Of a stretch of 11,836 nt of DNA, positions 1 through 6,782 are shown piece by piece. A program made the position numbers and the translations under genes. Below the pieces are notes generated by a model, which did not search any database, was not told the origin of the DNA, and saw only the letters and a program-made list of their open reading frames with translations. Source of the DNA: CAJQQK01 sp963696075 (GTDB taxonomy: Bacteria; Pseudomonadota; Alphaproteobacteria; Rhizobiales; Hyphomicrobiaceae); NCBI GenBank assembly GCA_963696075.1, contig CAVOJD010000017.1, positions 1 to 11,836 of the forward strand. Reading direction: 5' to 3'. Positions within the stretch are counted from its first letter, which is position 1. Each line of letters starts with the position of its first letter.

Positions 1-106
1 ACCCTTTCAAGACCGTGACCTCGACGACGAGGCGAAGGGGTTCATTGTCGGCTGCGCACAGTGTCTAGCTCCCTGCATCTGGGCCACTCAGCTGCGATTT
101 CTCTAA
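1..106 (+). CDS. 3' end of an unknown host gene fused to an IS remnant
   Basis: An open frame enters from the left edge (codons from position 2) and runs to TAA at 104-106. The first 20 codons are acidic and soluble-looking (PFQDRDLDDEAKGFIVGCAQ). The next 14 codons are read through a 52-bp IS3-type terminus that begins exactly at position 62, on a codon boundary. If the gene is real, its native C-terminus was replaced by IS-derived residues. I do not recognise the family. The frame may be open by chance, because only 61 bp precede the IS end. The neighbour to the right is a broken TspO-like gene on the opposite strand. Confidence 0.3.
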   Translation, partial: PFQDRDLDDEAKGFIVGCAQCLAPCIWATQLRFL

Positions 107-113
107 TATCGTT
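62..113 (-). mobile_element. Solo terminus remnant of an IS3-family element
   Basis: These 52 bases match the transposase-distal end of the IS3-family element at 1961-2012 in the same orientation. I count 44 of 52 identical positions, and both start with TGTCTAGC and end with a shared CTCTAATA-n-CGTT block. The divergence shows it came from a related element, not from the copy 1.9 kb away. No transposase sequence follows. At about 114 the sequence passes into the 3' end of the TspO-like gene, so nearly all of the element has been lost. Confidence 0.75.
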
Positions 114-122
114 GAGCTTGCC

Positions 123-831
123 CTACGTCCGCTCAAGCTTGTGGAGCACTATCGCAACGATGAAGAGCGCGGCCGCGGCGGCCAAACCTGAGATCAGCAT
201 CTGAGATCAGCATCTGAGAATCAAAGTTCTTTGCGGCAATTCCGGCAAAGCCCCAAGCCACGCCGGCACCGTAGGGCCAGTGGCCGAGGCTGATCTGGTG
301 GACTGCTGCAAAGCCCGTCGCCAGTGCCAACGCAACGATGGCCGCGGTCACTTCCGAGACGACGCCGTATCCGGCGAGAAGCAAGCCAATCGATACAAAC
401 GAGGCGGCCGTCAACCAGCCAGCATAAAGTGCGACCGGCCATTGGGACTGCCAAGCCGGACGAGCGCCCGCCATCTGAAAGAGCGCTAAGAGCCCACTCA
501 AGAGCATCACCCAGATCAGTACCGTTGCCCAGACGGGAGAGAGCAGCGCGACGGGCAGCCAGCTTGCACCGATCGCGAGCGATACAGTCAAAGCGATACG
601 GCCTTTTTGCCAGGCGTCGTCGTAGCGATGTCCGGCCAATCCAAAGAGGGCATGAGCGATTAACCCAATGTAGATGAGGCCCCAGATCGAGAAGGCCCAA
701 CCAGCCGGTTGCACTGGCGGGTCGTCCTGCGGCATCGGGTAAAGGTTCGGGTCGAAGCCGCCGAACTCGGGCGACAAGAAGGGCGTAATTGCGAACGCCA
801 GAGCGGCAATGAGAACGAGGATGGCTTTCAT
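123..831 (-). pseudogene. TspO/MBR-family membrane protein, frameshifted in the last helix
   Basis: The reading frame starts at ATG 831 and encodes hydrophobic segments typical of the five-helix TspO/MBR (tryptophan-rich sensory protein) family, including the signature-like stretch PAGWAFSIWGLIYIGLIAHA around residues 43-62. Family members are inner-membrane proteins that bind porphyrins or related ligands. Four helices are intact. A 13-bp tandem duplication (188-219) then shifts the frame, and the current ORF ends at 133 with a polar tail rich in Arg. With one 13-bp copy removed, the frame continues as GLAAAAALFIVAIVLHKLER plus T to TAG at 123-125. That is a convincing fifth helix. The gene is therefore recently disrupted, or the duplication is an assembly error. 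No strong ribosome site is seen before the start. Confidence 0.8.
188..219. repeat. 13-bp tandem duplication
   Basis: The unit CTGAGATCAGCAT occurs at 188-200 and 201-213, and a partial third copy (CTGAGA) continues to 219. The duplication adds a net +1 nucleotide shift to the TspO-like gene. Replication slippage is the likely cause because the unit abuts its own partial copy. Confidence 0.95.
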
Positions 832-862
832 TGGGCGAATGCTCTCGTATTCATCATATCGC

Positions 863-1033
863 TCACACTATCGCGCCGGTCCACCGGCCCAGCGCGCGCG
901 TCCCTCTGGCGTCGTAGCGCGCCGATAATGACGCAGAGGCCGACCGCTGTACCGAAGCTTTGTCGCCATCTGGCATCATGCTCGGCGCGCCTTCTGGGAT
1001 TTCGGCCTCAAGCGGCCATGGTCTTCCTCTCAC
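863..1033 (-). CDS. Small hypothetical protein coupled to the terminase fragment
   Basis: This 56-codon frame starts with GTG at 1033-1031. The start overlaps the terminase stop as GTGA, a classic translational-coupling arrangement in phage operons. It stops at TGA 863-865, 31 bp before the TspO-like gene. The peptide is Ala/Arg/Ser-rich with no recognisable domain. In a complete phage the gene after the terminase is often portal or a small accessory ORF, so this could be the truncated start of such a gene. It may also be non-coding; the only support is the overlap and the open frame. Confidence 0.35.
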   Translation of the reverse strand: MRGRPWPLEAEIPEGAPSMMPDGDKASVQRSASASLSARYDARGTRALGRWTGAIV

Positions 1034-1986
1034 GTCCCTAGCCTCTCAGCCAAACGCTTTCGTCGTTCGATCCGTCGATTGCCCGTTTTCACCCGCACCC
1101 TGCCTCTGTTTGCAACGCTGCCGAACGACGTAGGATGCCCCAGCGCTGGCCGCTCCGGCACCGGAAAGGCAAACGTCATCGCCAGCGCATCGCCACTATC
1201 AGGTGATGGCAGACCGCGCTTCTTCATGTCGGCCTTCTTCTCCAATTGCACCAGGTTCGACGCATCGTAGCTGAACAGCGGCGAGACCAGGTCATCGATC
1301 AGCCGCTGGTCATTCGGTATCCGGCCCCGCGTGCGCAGCCATTCCCGCATCCGGCCCCACATCTCAGCCCTGAGGTTGGCGTAGCGATCAGCCTGCATCG
1401 CCCGTGTGCCCGCACTGACGTCGACCACCCGATAGCCTTGCTGGCGCAGGCGATCCACCACACCACCACCGACGCCTACACCGTCGACAAACACCTGCTG
1501 CGGCGCCCAGTGCAGGATCTCCGTGATCACATGGCCGACAAGCTGCATCGTATCGACCCGCAGTCGCCGGATGTCCGCGACCGTATCGCCGCGCCGGATG
1601 ACGATGCTCGACCGATCATCACCGAAGCGAGCCACATCCACCCCCATCACGAGCGGCGGACCATCGTGCGCTTCCTCGCGAGCCACGGCGTCCAGGCAAT
1701 CCCGTGTCGCAATGAACTGCGCCACATCAGGCTCATCAAAGCTGCACTCGAACTCGCGCAGGTACGTGCTCTCGTCCATCATCTGCCTGGCAGCGGCGAG
1801 TTCCTCCACCAGTAGCAGCCCGCTTTCGGACGCCTTCAACATCAGGGAGAACCACTTGTCCGGGTTGGCCTGTGCCTGCCGGTAGATCTCATAGAAGAGG
1901 TTCCGGCCTTTGGGTGTGCCAATGAAGACAGCCCAGCCCTGCCGATCTGCAAGCGCATTGTGTCTAGCCCCCTCGGTCTGGGCCAC
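1030..1986 (-). pseudogene. Phage terminase large subunit, N-terminally truncated
   Basis: Phage sequence runs from about 1960 down to TGA 1030-1032. The first eight or nine codons of the open frame (1986-1961) come from the end of the IS3-family element. What remains is the end of the ATPase domain (WAVFIGTPKGRNLFYEIY) followed by a full RNase H-like headful nuclease domain. Acidic motifs are MGVDVARFGDD, VFVDGVGVGGG and SGDALAM. Terminases package phage DNA: the ATPase translocates and the nuclease cuts. The Walker A/B part is missing and is not found beyond the far side of the IS element. The fragment cannot package DNA; whether the orphan nuclease is expressed from the IS-supplied start is unknown. 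It marks a prophage relic. Confidence 0.85.
1961..1985 (+). repeat. IS3-family terminal inverted repeat (transposase-distal end)
   Basis: It starts TGTCTAGCCCCC and ends TGGGCCA. The orfB stop codon TAG (1966-1964) lies inside the repeat, which is common in IS3 elements. It has a diverged sibling at 62-86. Confidence 0.7.
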
Positions 1987-2266
1987 TGATCTGCGGTTTC
2001 TCTAATAACGTTTCGGGCACTGGCGCACGCATGCCGAGGGCATGATGCGGGCGGACGTGATTGTACTGCCGGAGCCACGTTTCGATGGCGACTTGGGCCT
2101 CTCGTGTCGTCGTGAACCACTCCGCGTTAAGCACCTCGCGACGCAGCGTGCCGTTGAAACGCTCGTTGTAGCCATTCTCCCAGGGCGATCCTGGATAGAT
2201 CCGGATCGGTTGGATGCCGACGCGTCGGAGCCAATCTTGGAACGGTGCGGCTGCGAACTCAGGACC
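1964..2266 (-). pseudogene. IS3-family transposase orfB, 3' fragment
   Basis: Native orfB codons run from GGT (2266-2264) to TAG (1966-1964). They encode GPEFAAAPFQDW followed by WENGYNERFNG, which carries the catalytic Glu of the DDE (rve integrase) domain, and the typical tail with HVRPHHALG. The upstream codons of the present open frame (up to 2320) are read from the inserted IS110-family element. The other half of the gene is at 3905-4476, and the two halves join in frame. Confidence 0.92.
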
Positions 2267-2274
2267 GTAGCACA

Positions 2275-2282
2275 TCAGGAAC
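2275..2282 (+). repeat. Left subterminal inverted repeat of the IS110-family element
   Basis: TCAGGAAC is located 8 nt inside the deduced left end. It pairs with GTTCCTGA at 3889-3896, placed symmetrically 8 nt inside the right end. Imperfect similarity continues inward (CTGGC against ATTGGC). Confidence 0.7.
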
Positions 2283-2294
2283 TGGCTCATCGGA

Positions 2295-2343
2295 GGCCCT
2301 GACTGCCTGTGGAGCATCATGGCTCAGGCAGGCGGTCAGGGCC
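2295..2343. other. Strong hairpin in the left end of the IS110-family element
   Basis: GGCCCTGAC (2295-2303) pairs perfectly with GTCAGGGCC (2335-2343). TGCCTG (2304-2309) then pairs with CAGGCA (2325-2330), leaving a 4-nt bulge and a 15-nt apical region that can itself form GAGC/GCTC. The structure lies 57 bp upstream of the transposase start. A second, weaker hairpin (AAAGT/ACTTT with GGTG/CACC, about 2359-2385) sits directly before the ribosome site. Roles could be transposase translation control, end recognition, or part of a guide RNA. Confidence 0.75.
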
Positions 2344-2399
2344 GGGCAGCGGATCTCTAAAGTGAAGGTGTCGAATCACCACTTTGGAGAAGCCCGACC

Positions 2400-3692
2400 A
2401 TGACCAGAATGAAGCCTATGCCAATCGATGCCGCGTTGGTAGCCATCGATGTTTCAAAGAACCGCAATGATGTCCTGATCGAGGTGCCGGGACGGCATCG
2501 CCGCCGTCGCCTGGTCGTGCCCAACACACGCGTGGAACATGATCACTTCATTGCTTTGCTCAATGAACTGGGATGTCCGGTGGTCGCGGGTTTCGAGGCG
2601 ACGGGCAACTATCACAGACCGCTGGCGTATCGATTGCTTGAGGCGGGCTTCGAGCTCCGGCTTGTCTTTTCCGTTGCTCTCGCGCGAACGCGGGAGGCTC
2701 TGCATAACGGCTGGGACAAGAACGATCCGAAGGATGCCCAGGTCATCCTGCACATGCTCAAGATCGGCGCTACCCAGACCTACCTTGATCCGATCTGCGC
2801 TGGCATCAACGACATCCAGGAACTCTCGAAGACTCACGAGATCGTTTCGAAGGCCAAGACGGAGCTGTGGCATCGGCTGCTCACGCATTACCTTCCGCTC
2901 TATTTTCCTGAAGCGGCTCGGTTCGCCGGCAACTCACGCAGCGACTGGTTCCTCGCCTTCCTTGAGGCGTTCCCGACACCAGCGAGTATCGCAATGTACG
3001 AGAAGAATGCCTTTATCGATGCCGCTTGGGATGTCGTTGGCAAGAAGGTCTCGAAAGCCCAGCTCCTCGGCGACATTTATGAGACAGCTCAATCATCTAT
3101 CGGTTTGCCCGTTGAGCTCGATAGCTCCGCCATCGTGATGTTCCGGATGGTTATTGCAGAAGGTCGTAGCTTGATCCGGCAACGCGACGAGATCGAACGT
3201 CATGCTGATTTTGTCCTGCGTGACAATCCCGACTACCGGCGCTTGCGCCAGATCCCCGGGATCGGTCCGATCATAGCGATGACCATCCTCGCAGAGGCGG
3301 GAGACCTGCGCCGGTTCCGTCATCATCGTCAGTTTCTGAAGTTCTGCGGTCTCGATTTGGCAACGCATCAATCGGGACAGTTCCGAGGACAAACGAGGCT
3401 ATCAAAGTTCGGCAATGCCCGGTTGCGGCGCGCGTTCTGGATGGCGGCCCAGGTTGCCATCCGTCAGCGCGACAACAACTTCAGAGCAAAGTTTGAGCGT
3501 TACATCGCGAAGGACCGCGATAACGCCGATCTCAAGCGCAAAGCGCTGACAGCCATTACTGCGAAAATGGCGCGCATAACCCATGCCGTCATCAAGACTG
3601 GTACCGATTATCGGCCCTTCATCGAAGAGCCGATACCAAGCGGAAGAACCTCTATCCGTACGGGCCGTGAGGGCGCCTCGGCGACCCTGTAG
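2400..3692 (+). CDS. IS110-family DEDD transposase
   Basis: This 430-residue protein has the two IS110 domains. The N-terminal RuvC-like DEDD domain shows Asp17 in VAIDVSKNRND, Glu66 in GFEATGNYH, and Asp109/Asp112 in KNDPKDAQ. The C-terminal Transposase_20 domain has a helix-hairpin-helix stretch (IPGIGPIIAMTILAEAG, residues 285-301) and the motif QSGQFRG with the candidate catalytic Ser325, followed by LSKFGNARLRRAFWMAA. It is full length for the family. The start at ATG 2400 is preceded by GGAGA (2386-2390) at 9-nt spacing. IS110-family recombinases carry out RNA-guided, site-specific transposition through a circular intermediate. All key residues are present, so it may be active. Confidence 0.95.
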   Translation: MTRMKPMPIDAALVAIDVSKNRNDVLIEVPGRHRRRRLVVPNTRVEHDHFIALLNELGCPVVAGFEATGNYHRPLAYRLLEAGFELRLVFSVALARTREALHNGWDKNDPKDAQVILHMLKIGATQTYLDPICAGINDIQELSKTHEIVSKAKTELWHRLLTHYLPLYFPEAARFAGNSRSDWFLAFLEAFPTPASIAMYEKNAFIDAAWDVVGKKVSKAQLLGDIYETAQSSIGLPVELDSSAIVMFRMVIAEGRSLIRQRDEIERHADFVLRDNPDYRRLRQIPGIGPIIAMTILAEAGDLRRFRHHRQFLKFCGLDLATHQSGQFRGQTRLSKFGNARLRRAFWMAAQVAIRQRDNNFRAKFERYIAKDRDNADLKRKALTAITAKMARITHAVIKTGTDYRPFIEEPIPSGRTSIRTGREGASATL

Positions 3693-3904
3693 ATAATGCT
3701 CGGGTCTTCCGCTTGGAACTGCATCTCGTGTTGAGGATGGTGAGGACCATATGTTTCGCGTCATGGATCCTGTGTTCGCTATGGCTGAGAGCTCCTTCCT
3801 TGACGGCGGAGGCCGCTTGGACGACGTTGACTTGAGATCGCTGGCTCCGGTCAGTGAATGGAGATCTGTTGCCTCTCCGCATGCCAATGTTCCTGACGTA
3901 GGAC
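3693..3904 (+). ncRNA. Candidate guide (bridge/seek) RNA region in the IS right end
   Basis: This 212-bp non-coding stretch lies between the transposase stop and the deduced right end. Directly after the stop it can fold into a compact multi-branch structure: GGTC (3703-3706) with GACC (3745-3748) enclosing TTCC-GCTT-GGAA (3707-3718) and CATCTC/GAGGATG (3722-3739, one bulge). Further hairpins are GCGG-AGG-CCGC (3806-3816) and GGAGA/TCTCC (3860-3878). IS1111-group elements are known to encode their guide RNA in the right end, and the subterminal repeats here point to that group. The RNA itself is inferred; no promoter or RNA boundary was identified. Confidence 0.5.
3889..3896 (-). repeat. Right subterminal inverted repeat of the IS110-family element
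   Basis: GTTCCTGA is the reverse complement of TCAGGAAC at 2275-2282 and lies 8 nt inside the deduced right end at 3904. Confidence 0.7.
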
Positions 3905-4476
3905 GTTGTCCGAACGAATGTAGTTCGGTCTGCCGCGTTCAAGCAGCAGCGGATAAAGCACTTCCAGCACATCACCCGCGCCCATCTTTGCTGCAACCGC
4001 CACGCACAACGCTTCGCGCGTATATTCGTCGAGCACGGTGAGCATCTTGTACGCCCGCCCGTTGCTCAAGCGGTCGTGCACAAAATCAATCGCCCAGATG
4101 TGGTTCGGATACTTGGGCCTCAACCGGATCACAGATGCATCGTGATGATAGAGCCGTTTGCGCTTCTGGTGCCGCGCCGGCAACTGCAGGCCCTCTTCAC
4201 GCCACAGCCGTTCAACCTTCTTGTGATTGACGTGCCAGCCCTCGGCGGCCAGCAACTCACCGACCTTGCGATAGCCATACCGCCCGTACTTCTTGGCCAG
4301 CCGGATCAGGGCCAGGCGCAGCTCATCATCGTCTTGAGGTTTGGATGCGTACTGATGTGTCGAGCGCGCGACGCCGATCTCGCGGCATGTGCGCCGCTCC
4401 GACGTGCCGAGCTTCTGGCGGACATGAACCACCGCCTGACGAAGGCTATCGGTCGTCAGGCTTTCGGCTTTAAAAA
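3905..4476 (-). pseudogene. IS3-family transposase orfB, 5' fragment
   Basis: In the -1 frame relative to orfA this piece encodes FFKAESL at the frameshift site, an HTH_21-like region (GRYGYRKVGELLAAEGWHVN, then KKVERLWREEGLQ) and the start of the DDE integrase domain with the first Asp in IWAIDFVHD and the second in YIRSDN. It ends exactly at the Asn codon 3907-3905, where the IS110-family element begins. The present open frame continues into that element and stops at 3851. Rejoined with 1964-2266, the orfAB fusion would be about 380 residues, a normal length. The gene is inactive as it stands because the catalytic Glu is on the other side of the insert. Confidence 0.92.
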
Positions 4477-4743
4477 ATCGAGGCTCTCTTTCAGGATCAG
4501 TTTGTCGAGTTCGAGGTCGGCAACGATCTTCTTGAGCCGCTGGTTCTCTTTCTCGAGCGCCTTCAGTTCCGACAATTGCGACCGGCCCATGCCGCCGAAC
4601 TTCTTGCGCCAATTGTAATACGTCGCGTCGCTGATGCCCACCGCGCGGCACGCCGTTGCCACGTCCGCGCCGCCAGCCAGATGCAGTTCGATCTCACGCA
4701 AGAGCTTCAGAATGTCCTCGTCCGAATGCCGCTTTCGGGCCAT
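4456..4743 (-). CDS. IS3-family orfA, DNA-binding transposase subunit
   Basis: The 95-residue protein has an N-terminal helix-turn-helix (HTH_Tnp_1 type: GADVATACRAVGISDATYYN, residues 25-44) and a leucine-zipper-like tail with LKALEKENQRLKKIVADLEL around residues 60-79. OrfA binds the IS ends and, fused to OrfB by -1 frameshifting, forms the transposase. The start at ATG 4743 follows a strong GAGGAGG at 5-nt spacing. The gene is intact, so it could still make OrfA even though orfB is interrupted; free OrfA represses transposition in several IS3 elements. Confidence 0.93.
   Translation of the reverse strand: MARKRHSDEDILKLLREIELHLAGGADVATACRAVGISDATYYNWRKKFGGMGRSQLSELKALEKENQRLKKIVADLELDKLILKESLDFLKPKA
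4471..4477 (-). promoter_or_regulatory. Programmed -1 frameshift site (T TTT TTA)
   Basis: On the minus strand orfA reads GAT TTT TTA AAG near its end. The heptamer T TTT TTA is in the correct X XXY YYZ phase, and slipping back one base gives TTT TTT AAA GCC, which opens into orfB (FFKAES). The orfA stop follows 13 nt later at 4458-4456. This matches the usual IS3 mechanism for making OrfAB. Confidence 0.8.
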
Positions 4744-4772
4744 GCCAACCTCCTCAACTGCTAACCGAAAGA

Positions 4773-4798
4773 TGGCACAGTTTTAGGGGGGCGAGACT
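4773..4798 (-). repeat. IS3-family terminal inverted repeat (orfA end)
   Basis: Read inward from 4798 it begins AGTCTCGCCCCCC and ends TGTGCCA, imperfectly matching the other end at 1961-1985 (TGTCTAGCCCCCT ... TGGGCCA). The exact outer base is uncertain by a few positions. Confidence 0.55.
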
Positions 4799-5086
4799 CT
4801 GGGCTTGGCGGTTCGACATTGACCGCCGCGCGCTAATACCTGCAAAATGCGGGAGTCGTGGCGTGCCGGGACAGCTGGCTTATGCGTGCCGCTAGCGGAC
4901 AGTCTTGCCACCTACCCTTGCCAATTGCTAGCCCTCGTACCTCGTGTTGCCGCGGCGTGCTGTATCGATGGGAAGATCCATGAAGACGGGTTGGTGGGCC
5001 CGTTGCGTGCACGCCTGACGCGGACAAAGCTGGCAATTGATCGCAATCGGACTGAAGATGCTCTCGTCACTGAAACTCGCAACCGA
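4799..5086. other. Unassigned spacer between the IS3 and IS1380 elements
   Basis: These 288 bp contain open frames on both strands, but none shows a recognisable domain, a good ribosome site or convincing composition. A small hairpin, GGCGGT (4807-4812) with ACCGCC (4822-4827), lies just outside the IS3 end. The sequence is not the missing upstream part of the terminase gene: the codons expected before the terminase fragment were not found on the minus strand here. Confidence 0.5.
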
Positions 5087-5107
5087 GCGCTAGCCCGAAC
5101 TTCTCCC
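5087..5107 (+). repeat. IS1380-family left terminal inverted repeat
   Basis: It begins GCGCTAGCCCG and ends TTCTCCC. It pairs with 6701-6721 at 18 of 21 positions. Confidence 0.75.
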
Positions 5108-5188
5108 AGGCTTGAGAGGCATCGGGGCTCCGACTCAGAGAAAGTTGTTTTGTGAGAACGACTTGATCTGAGAGGAAGGTGCTCCCCT

Positions 5189-6544
5189 ATGCCGACACAG
5201 TGTATGCAGGCCGAACTCGATTTGGGAAGGTCCGGTGCCCGCAAACTTGTGGGTGCCTTCGACGGCGGCGCGATCACATCGAATGGTGGCGTGGCGCTAC
5301 TCGCCGGTGCCGATGGCAAGCTGAGACTGGCCGAGCGACTGGCGGCCTGCTTCACCGACCACCGCATGGCAGAGGCCATAAAGCACACCCTGCCGGACCT
5401 GCTGCGCCAGCGCATCTTCGGCCTCGCACTCGGCTACGAGGATCTCATCGACCACGACGCGCTGCGCTTCGATCCGGCGCTCGCCGCCGTCATCGACAAG
5501 CCGGGTGGGGCACTCGCCGGCAAGTCGACGCTCAACCGGCTGGAGCATGCCTCGAAGATCGGTCGGGACCGTCACCACAAGCTCGACCACGATGGTGCTG
5601 CCATCGAGCGGCTGTTCGTCGATCTGTTCCTGGAGGCTCATCGCGAGCCGCCGATGCGCATTGTCATCGACCTCGATGCCACCGATGATCCGCTCTACGG
5701 CGAACAGGAAGGTCGGCACTTTCACGGCTACTACGACTGCTACTGCTATCTGCCGCTGTACATTTTCTGCGGCCGGCATTTGCTGGCGGCGAAGCTTCGA
5801 TCTTCGGCCAACGATGCCGCCGACGGCGCGGCGCAAGAAGTCGCCCGCATCGTTGGCCACATCCGCCAGCAATGGCCCAGGACCACGATCGTCATCCGTG
5901 CCGACAGTGGCTTCTGCCGGGACGATCTGATGAGCTGGTGCGAGGAACACGGCGTGCAGTACGTCCTCGGGCTGGCCGGCAACGAACGGCTGACAGCGCG
6001 GATCGCGCCTGAGATGAAGCTCGCCACGCGCAAGGCGAAGCGGACCGGCAGGCCGGCGCGGGTGTTCGCCGACTTTCGATATCGGACACGCAAGAGCTGG
6101 TCTGCCGAGCGTCGCGTTATCGGGAAGGCGGAGTTCACGAACGGCGGCGCCAACCCGCGCTTCATTGTCACCAATGTCCATGCCGCATTTGGCTCGCCCC
6201 GCTTCCTCTACGAGACAGTCTACTGCCAGCGCGGCGAGATGGAGAACCGGCTCAAGGAGTGCCAGGGCGATCTGTTCGCAGACCGCACGCCAACCCCAAC
6301 GATGCGGGCGAACCAGCTGCGGCTCTGGCTGTCGTCACTCGCTTATGTCCTCATGTGCGCGGTGCGCCGCATCGGGCTTGCCGGGACCGAACTCGAGCGG
6401 GCGACCTGCGGCACTATCCGTCTCGTACTCCTCAAGCTCGGCGCCCGCGTCACGATCTCGGTCAGACGCGTGAAGCTCGCGTTCGCGTCAAGCTTCCCAA
6501 AGGCCGACGTGTTCGCACGCGCCGCAAGGAGATTATGCACCTGA
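5189..6544 (+). CDS. IS1380-family transposase
   Basis: The 451-residue protein is full length for the family (DDE_Tnp_1-like RNase H fold). Candidate catalytic acids are Asp161/Asp163 in IVIDLDATDDPLYG, Asp239 in VIRADSGFCRDDL, and the Glu in RGEMENRLKECQGDLFADR (residues 348-366), a block typical of IS1380. The N-terminus begins with the usual QAELDLG-type segment and the LVGAFDGGAITSNGG stretch. The start at ATG 5189 is preceded by GGAAGG at about 9-nt spacing. No frame break is visible, so it may be active. Confidence 0.95.
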   Translation: MPTQCMQAELDLGRSGARKLVGAFDGGAITSNGGVALLAGADGKLRLAERLAACFTDHRMAEAIKHTLPDLLRQRIFGLALGYEDLIDHDALRFDPALAAVIDKPGGALAGKSTLNRLEHASKIGRDRHHKLDHDGAAIERLFVDLFLEAHREPPMRIVIDLDATDDPLYGEQEGRHFHGYYDCYCYLPLYIFCGRHLLAAKLRSSANDAADGAAQEVARIVGHIRQQWPRTTIVIRADSGFCRDDLMSWCEEHGVQYVLGLAGNERLTARIAPEMKLATRKAKRTGRPARVFADFRYRTRKSWSAERRVIGKAEFTNGGANPRFIVTNVHAAFGSPRFLYETVYCQRGEMENRLKECQGDLFADRTPTPTMRANQLRLWLSSLAYVLMCAVRRIGLAGTELERATCGTIRLVLLKLGARVTISVRRVKLAFASSFPKADVFARAARRLCT

Positions 6545-6700
6545 GCAGCTGCGACCGCATCCGAGCCTGAAGATCAACGAAAGAGGAACACGACTGAGCC
6601 AACGATCCGCTGCCCGGCGGAACGACGTCGCACGACCGGGAATCCGCCCTCACGGTCTGCGGCTCAGATGCCACCCCGAACAACCGTCAAATGGGGTGCC

Positions 6701-6721
6701 GGGAGAAAGCCGGGCTAGCGC
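6701..6721 (-). repeat. IS1380-family right terminal inverted repeat
   Basis: It begins GGGAGAA and ends CGGGCTAGCGC on the plus strand, the reverse complement of the left end apart from three central mismatches. It lies 157 bp after the transposase stop. Confidence 0.75.
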
Positions 6722-6782
6722 CATGCGATGGTCCTGGGTCTGGAAGTAATAGACTGGTCGGAGCTGGTATGGATAGAAGCAG

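Larger units (their letters stand above)
2267..3904 (+). mobile_element. IS110-family (IS1111-like) insertion sequence
   Basis: The boundaries were deduced by rejoining the IS3 orfB halves. The uninterrupted host reads GGAC-CGTTG, so the insert is 1,638 bp with a 1-bp ambiguity (2266-3903 or 2267-3904). There is no terminal inverted repeat at the very ends and no target duplication, as expected for DEDD transposases. An 8-bp inverted repeat, TCAGGAAC, sits 8 nt inside each end (2275-2282 and 3889-3896). Subterminal repeats are the hallmark of the IS1111 group. Contents are a 133-bp left end with a strong hairpin, the transposase gene, and a 212-bp right end with predicted structure. It appears complete. 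Confidence 0.88.
1961..4798 (-). mobile_element. IS3-family element interrupted by an IS110-family element
   Basis: The element reads on the minus strand: right-hand end near 4798, orfA, slippery site, orfB, and left-hand end at 1961. Without the 1,638-bp insert it is about 1.2 kb, normal for IS3. The outer ends are imperfect inverted repeats: TGTCTAGCCCCCT at 1961 against AGTCTCGCCCCCC read inward from 4798, with TGGGCCA and TGTGCCA further inside. I see no target duplication. The left flank is a terminase gene whose upstream half is absent on the right flank, so the element's outer junctions are not a simple insertion; an IS-mediated deletion or rearrangement is likely. Confidence 0.85.
5087..6721 (+). 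mobile_element. IS1380-family insertion sequence
   Basis: A full-length IS1380-type transposase gene lies between imperfect terminal inverted repeats. The left end at 5087-5107 begins GCGCTAGCCCG, and the right end at 6701-6721 is its reverse complement at 18 of 21 positions (mismatches clustered in the middle). Total length is about 1,635 bp, usual for the family. I see no clear 4-5 bp target duplication (left flank CCGA, right flank CATG), and the palindromic GCTAGC makes the precise outer base uncertain. The element appears complete. Confidence 0.85.

Noticed and set aside
1246..1815. 189-codon plus-strand ORF
   Set aside because: It lies antisense to the terminase fragment, whose motifs are clear. 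The His/Arg-rich sequence is a shadow frame.
4847..5155. 102-codon plus-strand ORF before the IS1380 transposase
   Set aside because: It runs across the IS1380 left end at 5087-5107, has no recognisable domain and no ribosome site, so it cannot be an intact native gene.
5297..6181. 294-codon minus-strand ORF
   Set aside because: It is antisense to the IS1380 transposase and is a product of GC-rich third positions.
5123..6678. CGGGG...CTCAG-type inverted repeat as the IS1380 ends
   Set aside because: Only about 10 of 18 positions match. The repeat at 5087-5107 and 6701-6721 matches at 18 of 21 and sits further out, so it was preferred.
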